NCBI GenBank assembly: GCA_014804285.1
Contig: JAAVAA010000032.1
Location: 68,505 to 88,307 of the forward strand
Direction: 5' to 3'
From: Lachnospiraceae bacterium
GTDB lineage: Bacteria > Bacillota > Clostridia > Lachnospirales > Lachnospiraceae
DNA: 19,803 bases
Positions 7,796-16,171 of the stretch are shown in pieces (position 1 is the first letter of the stretch; each line of letters starts with the position of its first letter). Both the position numbers and the translations under genes were made by a program. The notes beneath the pieces are model-generated. The model had not been told where the DNA came from. It was given only the letters and a program-made list of their open reading frames with translations, and made no database searches.

Positions 7796-8282
7796 AAATG
7801 AGACATCTGTGGAATTTGATTTTGATACAAAAGAAATTCTGGATGCAGTCATGGGACAAGTTTTATTGACAGAGAATTGTCCATACGAGGCGCAGGTTAA
7901 TCTGCTGATCACGGATGAAGAGGGGATACACCAGTTTAATAGAGATTATAGACAGATCGATGCACCTACGGATGTACTTTCTTTCCCTATGATTTCATTT
8001 GAGAGAGAAGGAGATTTTGGAGCGGCAGAACAAAATGAAGCAGATTGTTTTGATCCGGAAAGCGGGGAACTACTGCTGGGCGATATTATAATTTCTGCCC
8101 CAAGGGTGATAGAACAGTCAAAAAGATATGGACATTCCATCAAGAGGGAATTTGCATTCCTCGTGGCGCACAGTATGTTCCATTTATGTGGATATGACCA
8201 TATGGAAGATGAGCAGGCAAAGGTGATGGAGTCGAAACAGGAACAGGTACTTATTGCATTGGGAATAACAAGAGAGAATTAA
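7779..8282 (+). CDS. ybeY: Endoribonuclease YbeY (rRNA maturation factor)
   Basis: YbeY is a zinc-dependent single-strand endoribonuclease needed for 16S rRNA 3' end maturation and ribosome quality control. The metal-binding motif HxxxHxxxxxH is intact as HSMFHLCGYDH (His 131, 135, 141), preceded by the family signatures TDVLSFP (about 64-70) and LLGDIIIS (about 99-106). A Glu/Asp-rich insertion lies between those signatures (about residues 75-97). The 167-aa length is normal. The start overlaps the upstream PgpH-like gene by 17 bases and uses GGAGGA at 7762-7767. The spacing is rather long (11 bases), which fits coupled translation. phoH upstream is its usual functional partner. Confidence 0.95.
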   Translation: MTSYVENETSVEFDFDTKEILDAVMGQVLLTENCPYEAQVNLLITDEEGIHQFNRDYRQIDAPTDVLSFPMISFEREGDFGAAEQNEADCFDPESGELLLGDIIISAPRVIEQSKRYGHSIKREFAFLVAHSMFHLCGYDHMEDEQAKVMESKQEQVLIALGITREN

Positions 8283-8305
8283 TATAAGTCACTTCGGGAG
8301 ATTTT

Positions 8306-9949
8306 ATGAAGAAATTAAATGAGAGAAAATATTCTTCGATGAAAAGAACAACGAGAAAAGACAGTTTTATTATAGCAACAGGAATCAGTTTCATAGGGAT
8401 GATGATTTTCAGACTGGTGATGGGAAAGCAGATCGGTGACAAAGGGATGGCATGTTTTGGAAGTGCCAATGAAATTTTTATGGTGCTTGCCGGTACGTTT
8501 TCTTATGGTCTGTCAGAAGCAGTTTCGTCTTTAGTAAGGTACCGGATCAGGAGAGAGCAGTATAAAAGCGCACAGAAGGTATTTGGAGGCGCTGTCCTGA
8601 TTGCTGGTATTCTGGGAGCATTTGCCACATTGGGAATTTGGGGGTTGGCTCAAGGCATTGCAGATAAGATTTTAAAGGTTCCGATTGCAGGTCTGGCCAT
8701 TGCTATGATGGCACCCTCCATCTTTTTTTTCGTAATGACTGGAGTATTTCGCGGATATTTCCAGGGAAACGGTTCCCGTATCCCGGCTATGCATTCTCAG
8801 ATTCTGCAGGTGCTTTTTACATTTATTGGAGGTTTGGCGGGAGCAGCTCTTTATAAAGATTACGGTTCGAAAGTATCTGCACTTCTTAAAGATGAGGATT
8901 TTACCAGTGCTTACGGAGCTAAAGGAGCCTGTCTGGGAATTCTCTCTGCTTCGATATTATGCTTTATTCATGTTTTGATTTTATATTTTATTTATAAAAG
9001 AAATATCAGAACACAGTTAAGCCGCGAGGCACAGAAAAATCAGGACAATAAGCTTTATATTTTACATATGATTTTGGGAACAGGAGGAATTTATGCACTA
9101 TATTGGTTCTTATTCCGTGGAGTGACATTAGCCGGTGAGATTGTTCTATTTCGATTTGGAAAGGAAGCGGGAGAACTTATTGGACAATGGGGAGCATATT
9201 ATGCAAAAACATTAGCTCTTACAGGGATTGCAGGTGAGGCAGTTTGTATGGTCTGCCTTTTACCGGTTCGCAGGATTGTAGTTTTATGGGAACGTGAAGA
9301 ATATCGGTCGGCAAGAGAAAAATTGGGAACCTTAATTCATCAGTGCGCCGTGATCGTTATCCCTTTATCCATTTTATTGGCAGTTTTGTCTGAAAATCTA
9401 CTAAATGTTATTTTAGGAGGGGATAATCATCAGACAGCGGTTTGGACGCAGGCAGGAAGCGTTGTTGTTGTTTTATTTGTTTTTGCCGCTGTTTTTATGG
9501 AAATACTACTGAAAAGTAAAAGGATATCTTATGTGGTTGGAATTGGAGCATCTGCTTTTGTATTGCATGTGGGAGTAATGATTCTGCTTGTGAATTCCGG
9601 AATGGGAATCACAGCGTTGATTATTGGAAGTGGGGCATTCTACCTTGTTACGGCTGGCGCTGGTTTTTGGATCATTGTGCAAAGACTGCAATACAGGCAG
9701 GAATGGATCCGGACTTTTGCAGTGACAATTGTAGCGGCGGCAATTTCAGGTGTTATAGCAATGCTTCTTAATAAAGTTTTTGAACCATTTTTGGGATCTT
9801 TGATCTCTATGCTGATCTGCCTTGTTGTAGCAGTGGCGGTTTATTTATTTCTTTTAATTATTACCCGGGCTTTTAAGGAGGAAGAATTGGATGAAATAGC
9901 AGGTGGTTTTTGGCTGCGGAAGGCAGCGGAACTGCTTCATATCATGTAG
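8306..9949 (+). CDS. SpoVB/MurJ-like MOP-family lipid flippase
   Basis: Polytopic membrane protein of the MOP (multidrug/oligosaccharidyl-lipid/polysaccharide) exporter superfamily. Members such as SpoVB and MurJ are implicated in flipping lipid-linked peptidoglycan precursors, SpoVB for spore cortex. It has 547 residues with about 14 hydrophobic segments, after a basic N-terminal tail of about 20 residues. The segment FRGYFQGNGSRIPAMHSQI (about residues 149-167) resembles the hallmark cytoplasmic loop of SpoVB-type proteins. GGGAG at 8296-8300, five bases before the ATG, fixes the start. In Bacillus the genes after ybeY are dgkA, cdd and era; here this flippase takes that place. A BofC-domain gene follows, which favours a sporulation role, but a general polysaccharide flippase cannot be excluded. 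Confidence 0.8.
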   Translation: MKKLNERKYSSMKRTTRKDSFIIATGISFIGMMIFRLVMGKQIGDKGMACFGSANEIFMVLAGTFSYGLSEAVSSLVRYRIRREQYKSAQKVFGGAVLIAGILGAFATLGIWGLAQGIADKILKVPIAGLAIAMMAPSIFFFVMTGVFRGYFQGNGSRIPAMHSQILQVLFTFIGGLAGAALYKDYGSKVSALLKDEDFTSAYGAKGACLGILSASILCFIHVLILYFIYKRNIRTQLSREAQKNQDNKLYILHMILGTGGIYALYWFLFRGVTLAGEIVLFRFGKEAGELIGQWGAYYAKTLALTGIAGEAVCMVCLLPVRRIVVLWEREEYRSAREKLGTLIHQCAVIVIPLSILLAVLSENLLNVILGGDNHQTAVWTQAGSVVVVLFVFAAVFMEILLKSKRISYVVGIGASAFVLHVGVMILLVNSGMGITALIIGSGAFYLVTAGAGFWIIVQRLQYRQEWIRTFAVTIVAAAISGVIAMLLNKVFEPFLGSLISMLICLVVAVAVYLFLLIITRAFKEEELDEIAGGFWLRKAAELLHIM

Positions 9950-10012
9950 AAGTATAGTTTTTTGAATTTTGGCTGATACTGTTTATAGGAAAATAGTAAA
10001 GGTGTATATACT

Positions 10013-10648
10013 ATGAAATTTGTTAAACGTATCAGTCTGTTTTTTATTTATCCGCTGAGTATGTTCAGCTTGGGATTTGCATCCAATATGGCACTTATGG
10101 AATATTTTTATCCGGGTGGACAAAAGGAAAGTGTTCAGATAGAAGAAAACCCGGAGCCAGAAGAAAAAGAACCGTATCAAATAGAAGTTTCGATGAGCGA
10201 GGAACCGGTGGTAACGGCGAATACGCAATATATTTTGCAAGAATATGATGCACTGAATAAGCAGGTAAACGAGACAGAAATAAATGCACCGGATAAATAT
10301 ATCGGGCTTAACAGAGAAATGCTCGCAGAAGAGATTGAAAGCTATAACCAGAATCCTTCCCTCACAGATTTGGAAAAGGGATTTATCTATATGGAATTGG
10401 TTTCTTTTTCAGGAAAAAGAATTGTAGTAAGAAAAAGCTACGAACCGGTGGAAGAGATAAAAGGTTTTTTTCTTTTAAATGAAAATCATTATGTAGTTGT
10501 ATATAATAAGAGCTTATCGGATATATACATGAGTACAGATATCCGGGTTGAAGAGCTTCCGCAGAAACTACAGGAAGAGATCATTAATATGAAGTTTGTG
10601 GAGGATGAAGGGGAATTATATAATTTCCTTGAGTCATATTCCAGTTAG
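10013..10648 (+). CDS. Membrane-anchored BofC C-terminal-domain protein
   Basis: The 211-aa protein has an N-terminal signal anchor (about residues 7-29), a Glu/Pro-rich linker (about 38-65), a helical middle region (about 70-125) and a C-terminal domain (about 145-211). That domain fits the BofC C-terminal fold: GFFLLNENHYVVVYNKSL, then STDIRVEELP, and a final ELYNFLESYSS. In Bacillus, BofC is a forespore protein acting in the intermembrane space to restrain the SpoIVB signalling protease, which controls sigma-K activation. The linker and middle do not look like Bacillus BofC, so this is a domain-level call, not proof of orthology. No good ribosome binding site precedes the ATG (AAAGG at about 9999-10003 is nearest). 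The preceding SpoVB-like gene lies 63 bases upstream. Confidence 0.7.
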   Translation: MKFVKRISLFFIYPLSMFSLGFASNMALMEYFYPGGQKESVQIEENPEPEEKEPYQIEVSMSEEPVVTANTQYILQEYDALNKQVNETEINAPDKYIGLNREMLAEEIESYNQNPSLTDLEKGFIYMELVSFSGKRIVVRKSYEPVEEIKGFFLLNENHYVVVYNKSLSDIYMSTDIRVEELPQKLQEEIINMKFVEDEGELYNFLESYSS

Positions 10649-10693
10649 GAGGAATCGGGTAAGAAGACTGTTATGGTCAAATGGAGGCTGTTA

Positions 10694-11971
10694 ATGAAAA
10701 ATAAAATGAAAATAGCAGTTATCGGTGGGGGAGCTTCCGGAATGACTGCTGCAATTACTGCAGCAAGACAGGGAGCGGGGGTTGTTCTTTTTGAAAAAAA
10801 CGACAGAGTTGGTAAGAAACTTCTTGCCACAGGAAATGGTAAATGTAATTTGAGTAATATAGATTTTTCGATGGATCAATATTATTGCAGAGATAAAGAG
10901 AAGCTGCATAAGATATTTGATCGTTTTTCTCCAAGGGATACAGTCTCCTTTTTTGAGAGTATGGGTCTGATGGTCAAGGAGAAGAATAAAGGGCTATATC
11001 CTTACTCAGAACAGGCATCTGCAGTGCTTGATATATTGCGTATGGAACTGACGCACAACAAAGTACAGATCATTACAGGCGCAGAGATTGATAAAGTGAT
11101 CAGGCAGGAGGATAAATCGGTATTTGAGATAACGGATAAGACCGGAAAGAATTATGTTTTTGACAGATTGATCCTTGCAGCAGGAAGCGGAGCCGGGCTC
11201 AAAGCGGCAGGACAAAGCGGGTATGGCATTGCCAGAAAATTTGGACATAGAGTAACGCCGCTTGTACCAGGGCTGGCAGCGCTTAGATCTGATGAGAAAT
11301 TTTGTAAAGCGCTTGGAGGAGTAAGATGTAATGCAAAGCTTACTTTGATGGTTGACGGAACAGTAAAAGCGGAGGAGAGCGGAGAGGTTCAATTTACAGA
11401 GTACGGAATTTCCGGGATACCGGTTTTCCAGTTCAGCAGGCAGGCAGCGTATGCGCTGAAGGACAAAAAAGCAGTAAATGTGTTTATAGACTTTTTCCGT
11501 GACCAGACAGAGCAGTCATTTGCATTTTTCGTGCGGCTTCGTTATGAATCATCAAAAAAAAAGACCCTTGAAGAGTTTTTGACGGGAACGTTAAATAAAA
11601 AAATCAATATGGTTCTGATCAAGCGAAACGGATTAAAACCGGGAATGACGGCAGAGGAAGCCGGGTACGAAAAGATTTTACAGCTTATGCAGATGAGCAG
11701 GAGATTTCCGATACATATATATGATGTGAACACCTTGGATAATGCGCAGGTATGTGCAGGGGGTGTGGATATTGGTGAAGTTGATTTGAGCATGGAATCC
11801 CTGCTTGTACCGGGGCTTTATTTTGCGGGAGAGATAGTAGATGTGGACGGAAAATGCGGAGGCTATAATTTGCAATGGGCATGGTCAAGCGGATATGTGG
11901 CAGGAATGAGTGCAGCTGGCTGTAAAATGGAAGATGGCGGAAATGAAGAGACAGGAAGAAATGAGGCATAA
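10694..11971 (+). CDS. HI0933/BaiN-like FAD-dependent oxidoreductase
   Basis: Flavoprotein of the HI0933/YhiN family, annotated elsewhere as aminoacetone oxidase family or BaiN. The only member with a defined gut pathway is BaiN of Clostridium scindens, a bile-acid reductase. The substrate of most members is unknown, so I make no bile-acid claim. The FAD motif GGGASG is at residues 11-16, the family signature GNGKCNLSN at 47-55, and the C-terminal FAD contact (YFAGEIVDVDGKCGGYNLQWAW) near 377-398. I chose the ATG at 10694 because TGGAGG ends six bases before it. An ATG 21 bases earlier lacks a properly spaced site. Length is about 425 aa, typical for the family. The next FAD oxidoreductase starts only five bases after the stop. 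Confidence 0.88.
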   Translation: MKNKMKIAVIGGGASGMTAAITAARQGAGVVLFEKNDRVGKKLLATGNGKCNLSNIDFSMDQYYCRDKEKLHKIFDRFSPRDTVSFFESMGLMVKEKNKGLYPYSEQASAVLDILRMELTHNKVQIITGAEIDKVIRQEDKSVFEITDKTGKNYVFDRLILAAGSGAGLKAAGQSGYGIARKFGHRVTPLVPGLAALRSDEKFCKALGGVRCNAKLTLMVDGTVKAEESGEVQFTEYGISGIPVFQFSRQAAYALKDKKAVNVFIDFFRDQTEQSFAFFVRLRYESSKKKTLEEFLTGTLNKKINMVLIKRNGLKPGMTAEEAGYEKILQLMQMSRRFPIHIYDVNTLDNAQVCAGGVDIGEVDLSMESLLVPGLYFAGEIVDVDGKCGGYNLQWAWSSGYVAGMSAAGCKMEDGGNEETGRNEA

Positions 11972-11976
11972 ACAGG

Positions 11977-13617
11977 ATGCTCAGGATTAATCAACTGCAG
12001 CTTCCGGTGGGGCATTCGAAAGAGGATCTGACCCGAAAAGTAAAAACAATATTGTGTTGTGAACAGATATCGGAGATCAGGATTGTGAGACGTTCCGTAG
12101 ATGCAAGAAAAAAGCCGGAATTGTATTTTAATTATATATTGGATATTATCGTCAAAAATCAACAGGCTGTATACCGCAGATGCGACAAACGGCAGGTTGT
12201 GGTGCAGAAGGAAATAAAATACAGATTCCCGGTAGAGAATTACCAGGGGCTGGAACGACCCGTGATCATTGGAGCAGGACCGGCGGGACTGTTTTGTGCT
12301 CTGATGTTGGCGCAAGCGGGATTTAAACCAATTCTCCTGGAGCGTGGGAAAATGGTGACGGAACGAATTCAGGATGTAAAGCATTTCTGGGATACCGGAA
12401 TATTAAACCCTGAGTCTAACGTGCAGTTTGGAGAAGGAGGAGCGGGAACATTTTCTGATGGGAAGTTAAATACGCTGGTTAAGGATAAGTATGGGCGGGG
12501 CAGAGAAGTACTTAAGCGATTCGTGGAGGCCGGAGCCCCCGAAGAGATTATGTATGATCATAAGCCTCATATTGGGACAGATATTTTGCAGAATGTGGTT
12601 ACGAATCTTCGTCATGAGATCGAAAGAGCAGGAGGAGAGATACGTTTTCAGGCAAAGGTAACAGATTTTCAGATTCGTGATGGAAAAATAGATGGAGTAA
12701 TTATAAACGGTGGAGAGGAACTGAAAGCCTCTTATGTTATTCTTGCACCGGGACACAGTGCAAGAGATACCATGAAAGTGTTGTATGAGCGGCATCTGGT
12801 ATTAGAGGCAAAACCCTTTGCAGTGGGAATGCGTGTGGAGCATCCTCAGGAGCTTATTAATCTATCGCAGTACGGAAGTAAAAGTAATTCCATTTTGGGC
12901 AGTGCTCCTTACAAGTTGACAGCTAAGACTTCCTGTGGAAGGGGAGTATACTCTTTTTGTATGTGTCCGGGAGGGTATGTAGTAAATGCTTCTTCGGAAA
13001 AAGGATATCTTGCAGTTAATGGTATGAGTTATAGCGGAAGAGACGGACAAAATGCGAACAGTGCTATTATTGTATCGGTGACACCTGAGGATTACGGAAG
13101 TGATCATCCGCTTGCGGGAATAGAATTTCAAAGACGGCTGGAGAAGAAAGCATATCAGCTGGCGGAAGGGAAAATTCCAGTGGAGAGGTATGAGGATTAT
13201 AGAAGAGCTGTTTTGACAAAAGGATCTGAATCGGAGAAATTGTCAGAACAGGAGAAGGCTATAGATATACCCGAAATACCGGAAGATTTTGTCCCGACAG
13301 TAAAAGGAGAATGGGCATATGCAACGGTTCATGATATTTTGCCGGAAGAGATATCACAGGCATTTGTGGAGGGAATGGAGCAGTTCGGAAGGGTGATAAA
13401 AGGATTCTGCAGCGGAAAGATTCTTGTAGAGGGATTGGAAAGCAGAACCTCCTCGCCGGTTCGGATTGTGAGAGATGACAAGCTGCAATCGTCTGTGAAG
13501 GGATTGTATCCCTGTGGGGAAGGAGCCGGTTATGCAGGAGGAATCACGTCGGCAGCAATGGATGGTATTCGGATTGCAGAAGCAGTTGCGACACATATTG
13601 TGACAAGCGAAGGATAA
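11977..13617 (+). CDS. COG2509-type FAD-dependent dehydrogenase
   Basis: Large uncharacterised flavoprotein of the COG2509 type, 546 residues, which is usual. The N-terminal domain (about residues 1-90) resembles a small ferredoxin-like fold with an SEIRIVRRSVDARKK segment. The FAD-binding motif GAGPAG (99-104) follows, then the family hallmark FGEGGAGTFSDGKLNT (about 151-166), which carries substrate- and flavin-contacting residues. The C-terminal FAD contact is LYPCGEGAGYAGGITSAAMDG (about 509-529). The enzymatic reaction is unknown. GAGG at 11963-11966 lies ten bases before the ATG and only five bases separate the genes, so co-transcription with the BaiN-like gene is very likely. This protein is not a diverged copy of its neighbour: the N-terminal domains and signatures differ. 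Confidence 0.88.
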   Translation: MLRINQLQLPVGHSKEDLTRKVKTILCCEQISEIRIVRRSVDARKKPELYFNYILDIIVKNQQAVYRRCDKRQVVVQKEIKYRFPVENYQGLERPVIIGAGPAGLFCALMLAQAGFKPILLERGKMVTERIQDVKHFWDTGILNPESNVQFGEGGAGTFSDGKLNTLVKDKYGRGREVLKRFVEAGAPEEIMYDHKPHIGTDILQNVVTNLRHEIERAGGEIRFQAKVTDFQIRDGKIDGVIINGGEELKASYVILAPGHSARDTMKVLYERHLVLEAKPFAVGMRVEHPQELINLSQYGSKSNSILGSAPYKLTAKTSCGRGVYSFCMCPGGYVVNASSEKGYLAVNGMSYSGRDGQNANSAIIVSVTPEDYGSDHPLAGIEFQRRLEKKAYQLAEGKIPVERYEDYRRAVLTKGSESEKLSEQEKAIDIPEIPEDFVPTVKGEWAYATVHDILPEEISQAFVEGMEQFGRVIKGFCSGKILVEGLESRTSSPVRIVRDDKLQSSVKGLYPCGEGAGYAGGITSAAMDGIRIAEAVATHIVTSEG

Positions 13618-13629
13618 GGAGGACTGTCT

Positions 13630-14217
13630 ATGGAGGAGAGAGGTCATATCAGTAAGCAGAGTATCAGAAACCGGTATTTGGGCATGCGGAATAATCTTTC
13701 TTACGGTGAACGTCTTGCAAAGAGCAGGAAGATATGGGAACTGTTAAAGCAGGAGTCGGTGTATCAAAGCGCAGAGGCAGTGCTTGTTTATATGGACTAC
13801 CGGAGTGAGGTTATAACCACCGGATTGGTGGAAGAACTTCTTGCAGACCAGACAAAGAGAGTGTTTGCACCCAGAGTTTTGGGAATGAATATCAGTTTTT
13901 ATGAGATTCAGACAATGGAAGAACTGGAACCGGGCTATCAGGGTATACGTGAACCTGCGCAAGATGAAGAAAAACTATTCAGTCATGGACTTGCAAAGGA
14001 GATAAAGAGTCTGATTTTGATACCGGGAGCTGTATTTGACAGACAGCGCGGAAGAATGGGATATGGAAAAGGATTCTATGACCGCTTTCTCATAGATTAC
14101 ATAGAACTTTCCGGTGCAGCGCTGGCATTTGAATGTCAGATTGCCAAAAAAGTACCGATGGAAGAACACGATATCCGTCCCGGAATCATTATAACGGAAA
14201 GCGGAGTGATCCGATAA
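13630..14217 (+). CDS. fthC: 5-formyltetrahydrofolate cyclo-ligase
   Basis: This enzyme uses ATP to convert 5-formyltetrahydrofolate into 5,10-methenyltetrahydrofolate, returning stored formyl-folate to one-carbon metabolism in the cytoplasm. The hallmark GRMGYGKGFYDRFL motif (residues 141-154) is complete, preceded by LILIPGAVFD (about 128-137). The basic N-terminal helices bind ATP. The 195-aa length is normal. AAGGAGGA overlaps the upstream stop codon and sits eight bases before the ATG, a strong and decisive site. The gene lies between the flavoprotein genes and proA, so it is probably co-transcribed with both, although the pathways are not obviously connected. The E. coli equivalent is ygfA. 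Confidence 0.93.
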   Translation: MEERGHISKQSIRNRYLGMRNNLSYGERLAKSRKIWELLKQESVYQSAEAVLVYMDYRSEVITTGLVEELLADQTKRVFAPRVLGMNISFYEIQTMEELEPGYQGIREPAQDEEKLFSHGLAKEIKSLILIPGAVFDRQRGRMGYGKGFYDRFLIDYIELSGAALAFECQIAKKVPMEEHDIRPGIIITESGVIR

Positions 14218-14243
14218 AATTTCGATAGATAGGAATAGAAAAT

Positions 14244-15488
14244 ATGTATGATTTAGAACAATTAGGTAAAAAAGCCGTACAGGCAAAGTATGAGCTTCAG
14301 AGGATGTGCACGGAAGTAAAAAATAATGCCCTACGGAAAGTAGCAGATGCATTGATTGAAAATAGTCATCGAATTATAGAGCAAAATGCCATAGATTTAA
14401 AACACGGAGAGGAGAAAGGGATGCATCCCGGTCTTCTTGACCGCTTGCGCCTTGATGAGAACAGAATTCAAGGAATGGCGGAAGGGCTTAAACAGGTGGC
14501 AGAACTTCCGGATCCTGTTGGAGAGGTGCTGGAGACCATAGAACGACCTGTAGGACTTCAGATCGAGAAAAGACGTGTTCCCATCGGAGTGATTGGAATT
14601 ATTTATGAATCCAGACCCAATGTGACAGCTGATGCTTTTGGATTATGCTTTAAGAGTGGGAATGCGGTGATTTTAAAAGGCGGAAGCGATGCAATCTTTT
14701 CAAATATTGCCATTACAACCGTAATCAGGGAAGCTCTTGCAAAAGAGGGAATCTGCGAAGATGTCATACAATTGATTGAATCCACGGACAGAAGCGTTGT
14801 GCAGGAATTTATGAGAATGCGGGAGTATGTGGATCTGCTGATACCGAGAGGCGGCGCGGGATTGATCAGGAGCGTAGTGGATGGAAGTACCATACCGGTT
14901 ATCGAAACAGGAACAGGAAACTGCCATATTTATATCGATGAATATGCGGATTTCGATAAAGCAATTCCTATCATCATCAATGCGAAAACACAGCGCATCG
15001 GGGTATGCAATGCCTGTGAATCGCTGGTGATCCATGAAGCGGTAAGTGACAGGCTTCTGCCGAGGCTTGCCGAAGCTTTGAAAGAATACCATGTGGAGAT
15101 GCGTGGTGATGCGAAGGTGCAGAATGTTATTGATTGTGTACCGGCTTCGGATGAGGATTACGGAACAGAATACCTTGACTATATCATCTCCATGAAGACG
15201 GTTTCCTCTGTGGATGAAGCGATTATGCATATTAACAGATATAATACGAAGCATTCTGAGGCAATTATAACTGAGAATGCGGAAAATGCAGAGAAATTCT
15301 TAAGGGAAGTGGATGCAGCATGTGTTTATGTAAATGCTTCCACCAGATTTACGGATGGATTTGAATTTGGGTTCGGGGCGGAAATCGGCATCAGTACCCA
15401 GAAGATTCATGCCAGAGGCCCTATGGGGCTTAGGGAACTTACCTCATATAAGTATGCCATAACGGGAGACGGACAAATACGAAAATAG
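14244..15488 (+). CDS. proA: Gamma-glutamyl phosphate reductase
   Basis: ProA reduces gamma-glutamyl phosphate with NADPH to glutamate-5-semialdehyde, the second step of proline synthesis from glutamate. It is a soluble member of the aldehyde dehydrogenase superfamily. The signature VCNACESL contains the catalytic cysteine at residue 255. Other family marks are VPIGVIGIIYESRPNVTADA (about 112-131), LKGGSDA (about 144-150), and a C-terminal FGFGAEIGISTQKIHARGPMG stretch (about 374-394). The length of 414 residues is normal. AGGAAT at about 14230-14235 serves as the ribosome binding site. The kinase gene proB, commonly adjacent, is not in this window, so it must lie elsewhere. A strong terminator follows about 66 bases after the stop. 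Confidence 0.96.
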   Translation: MYDLEQLGKKAVQAKYELQRMCTEVKNNALRKVADALIENSHRIIEQNAIDLKHGEEKGMHPGLLDRLRLDENRIQGMAEGLKQVAELPDPVGEVLETIERPVGLQIEKRRVPIGVIGIIYESRPNVTADAFGLCFKSGNAVILKGGSDAIFSNIAITTVIREALAKEGICEDVIQLIESTDRSVVQEFMRMREYVDLLIPRGGAGLIRSVVDGSTIPVIETGTGNCHIYIDEYADFDKAIPIIINAKTQRIGVCNACESLVIHEAVSDRLLPRLAEALKEYHVEMRGDAKVQNVIDCVPASDEDYGTEYLDYIISMKTVSSVDEAIMHINRYNTKHSEAIITENAENAEKFLREVDAACVYVNASTRFTDGFEFGFGAEIGISTQKIHARGPMGLRELTSYKYAITGDGQIRK

Positions 15489-15554
15489 TTATCCGACAGG
15501 GATGCTGTGACAGTCGGTTTGTTTAACCTGTTGTACATCGATTCTTACCTCTTA

Positions 15555-15585
15555 CCCAAAAGCTATTTACAGCTTTTGGGTTTTT
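15555..15585 (+). terminator. Strong rho-independent terminator after proA
   Basis: A perfect 10-bp stem (CCCAAAAGCT at 15555-15564, AGCTTTTGGG at 15571-15580) with a 6-base loop is followed directly by TTTTT. It closes the BaiN-like, COG2509, fthC, proA run. Its loop and 3' arm overlap the promoter of the next gene. Confidence 0.92.
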
Positions 15586-15593
15586 GCTATACT
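15566..15593 (+). promoter_or_regulatory. Promoter of the LytTR gene, nested in the terminator
   Basis: TTTACA (15566-15571, five of six to the -35 consensus) and TATACT (15588-15593, five of six to the -10 consensus) are 16 bp apart. A TGC directly before the -10 gives an extended -10. The predicted transcript starts near 15600, about 30 bases before the ATG. The -35 box spans the terminator loop and the first base of its 3' arm. Confidence 0.65.
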
Positions 15594-15629
15594 TATCGTA
15601 AGACAGCAAGAGACAACTGGAGGAACGGT

Positions 15630-16145
15630 ATGAGGGTAAAGATAGAAATTGAGGAAGGGCTGGAAGAGGAAGAAGTTATTATCCGGTGCAGCCATCTGAA
15701 TGAAGAAATCGTCGGCCTGCAAAATTATATATCGAAGCAAAATAACGGAAAACGGTGTCTTGCGCTTAGTGACGGGGGAACGGATTATTATATTCCTATG
15801 GAAGAAATTTATTTTTTTGAGACGGAGGGGCGCGAAATCCGAGCACACACGGCAGACAGGATTTTTGCCTGTACATATAAGCTCTATGAGTTGGAAGAAT
15901 TATTGCCGGGCAGCTTTATGAGAATTTCCAAATCTTCAATTGTGAATATGGAATATATTTATTCTATCACCAGAAATCTGACAGCTTCCAGTGTAGTAGA
16001 GTTTACAGGAAGTAATAAGAGGGTGTTGGTGAGCAGAGCATATTATAAAGCCCTAGTAGAGAGGCTTCATGAGCGAAAACTTGGCGGCTCTATGCAGAAG
16101 GACAGGCTGGTGGAAAATAACAGAACATTAAAAGCTGGAATATAG
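15630..16145 (+). CDS. Stand-alone LytTR-domain transcription regulator
   Basis: A 171-residue DNA-binding regulator with a C-terminal LytTR domain (about residues 55-148). Visible family marks are DYYIPMEEIYFFETEGREI, the LEELLPGSFMRISKSSIVNMEYI strand-helix run (about 88-110) and KRVLVSRAYYKAL. The first 50 residues are acidic and form no receiver domain, so there is no phosphorylation site. Such short LytTR proteins usually act with a membrane protein encoded next to them, often as an inhibitor. I chose the ATG at 15630 because GGAGG at 15619-15623 is six bases upstream. Longer in-frame starts would run back through the terminator and promoter. The next gene encodes a LiaF-like membrane protein, a plausible partner. 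Confidence 0.88.
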   Translation: MRVKIEIEEGLEEEEVIIRCSHLNEEIVGLQNYISKQNNGKRCLALSDGGTDYYIPMEEIYFFETEGREIRAHTADRIFACTYKLYELEELLPGSFMRISKSSIVNMEYIYSITRNLTASSVVEFTGSNKRVLVSRAYYKALVERLHERKLGGSMQKDRLVENNRTLKAGI

Positions 16146-16171
16146 GAAAGTGGAAGGAGAAGTAGAAAGAT

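Noticed and set aside
11863..12384. Long open frame of 173 codons on the minus strand
   Set aside because: It lies antisense across the junction of two well-supported flavoprotein genes, has no recognisable domain, and looks like a composition shadow.
14700..15254. Open frame of 184 codons on the minus strand
   Set aside because: It is wholly antisense to proA, whose family motifs are complete, and the product is His/Ile-rich with no known pattern.
15514..15534. TCGGTTTGT and ACCTGTTGT as a LytTR binding pair before the LytTR gene
   Set aside because: Only the first matches the known LytTR site well, and the 13-base spacing is too short for the usual arrangement of about two helical turns.
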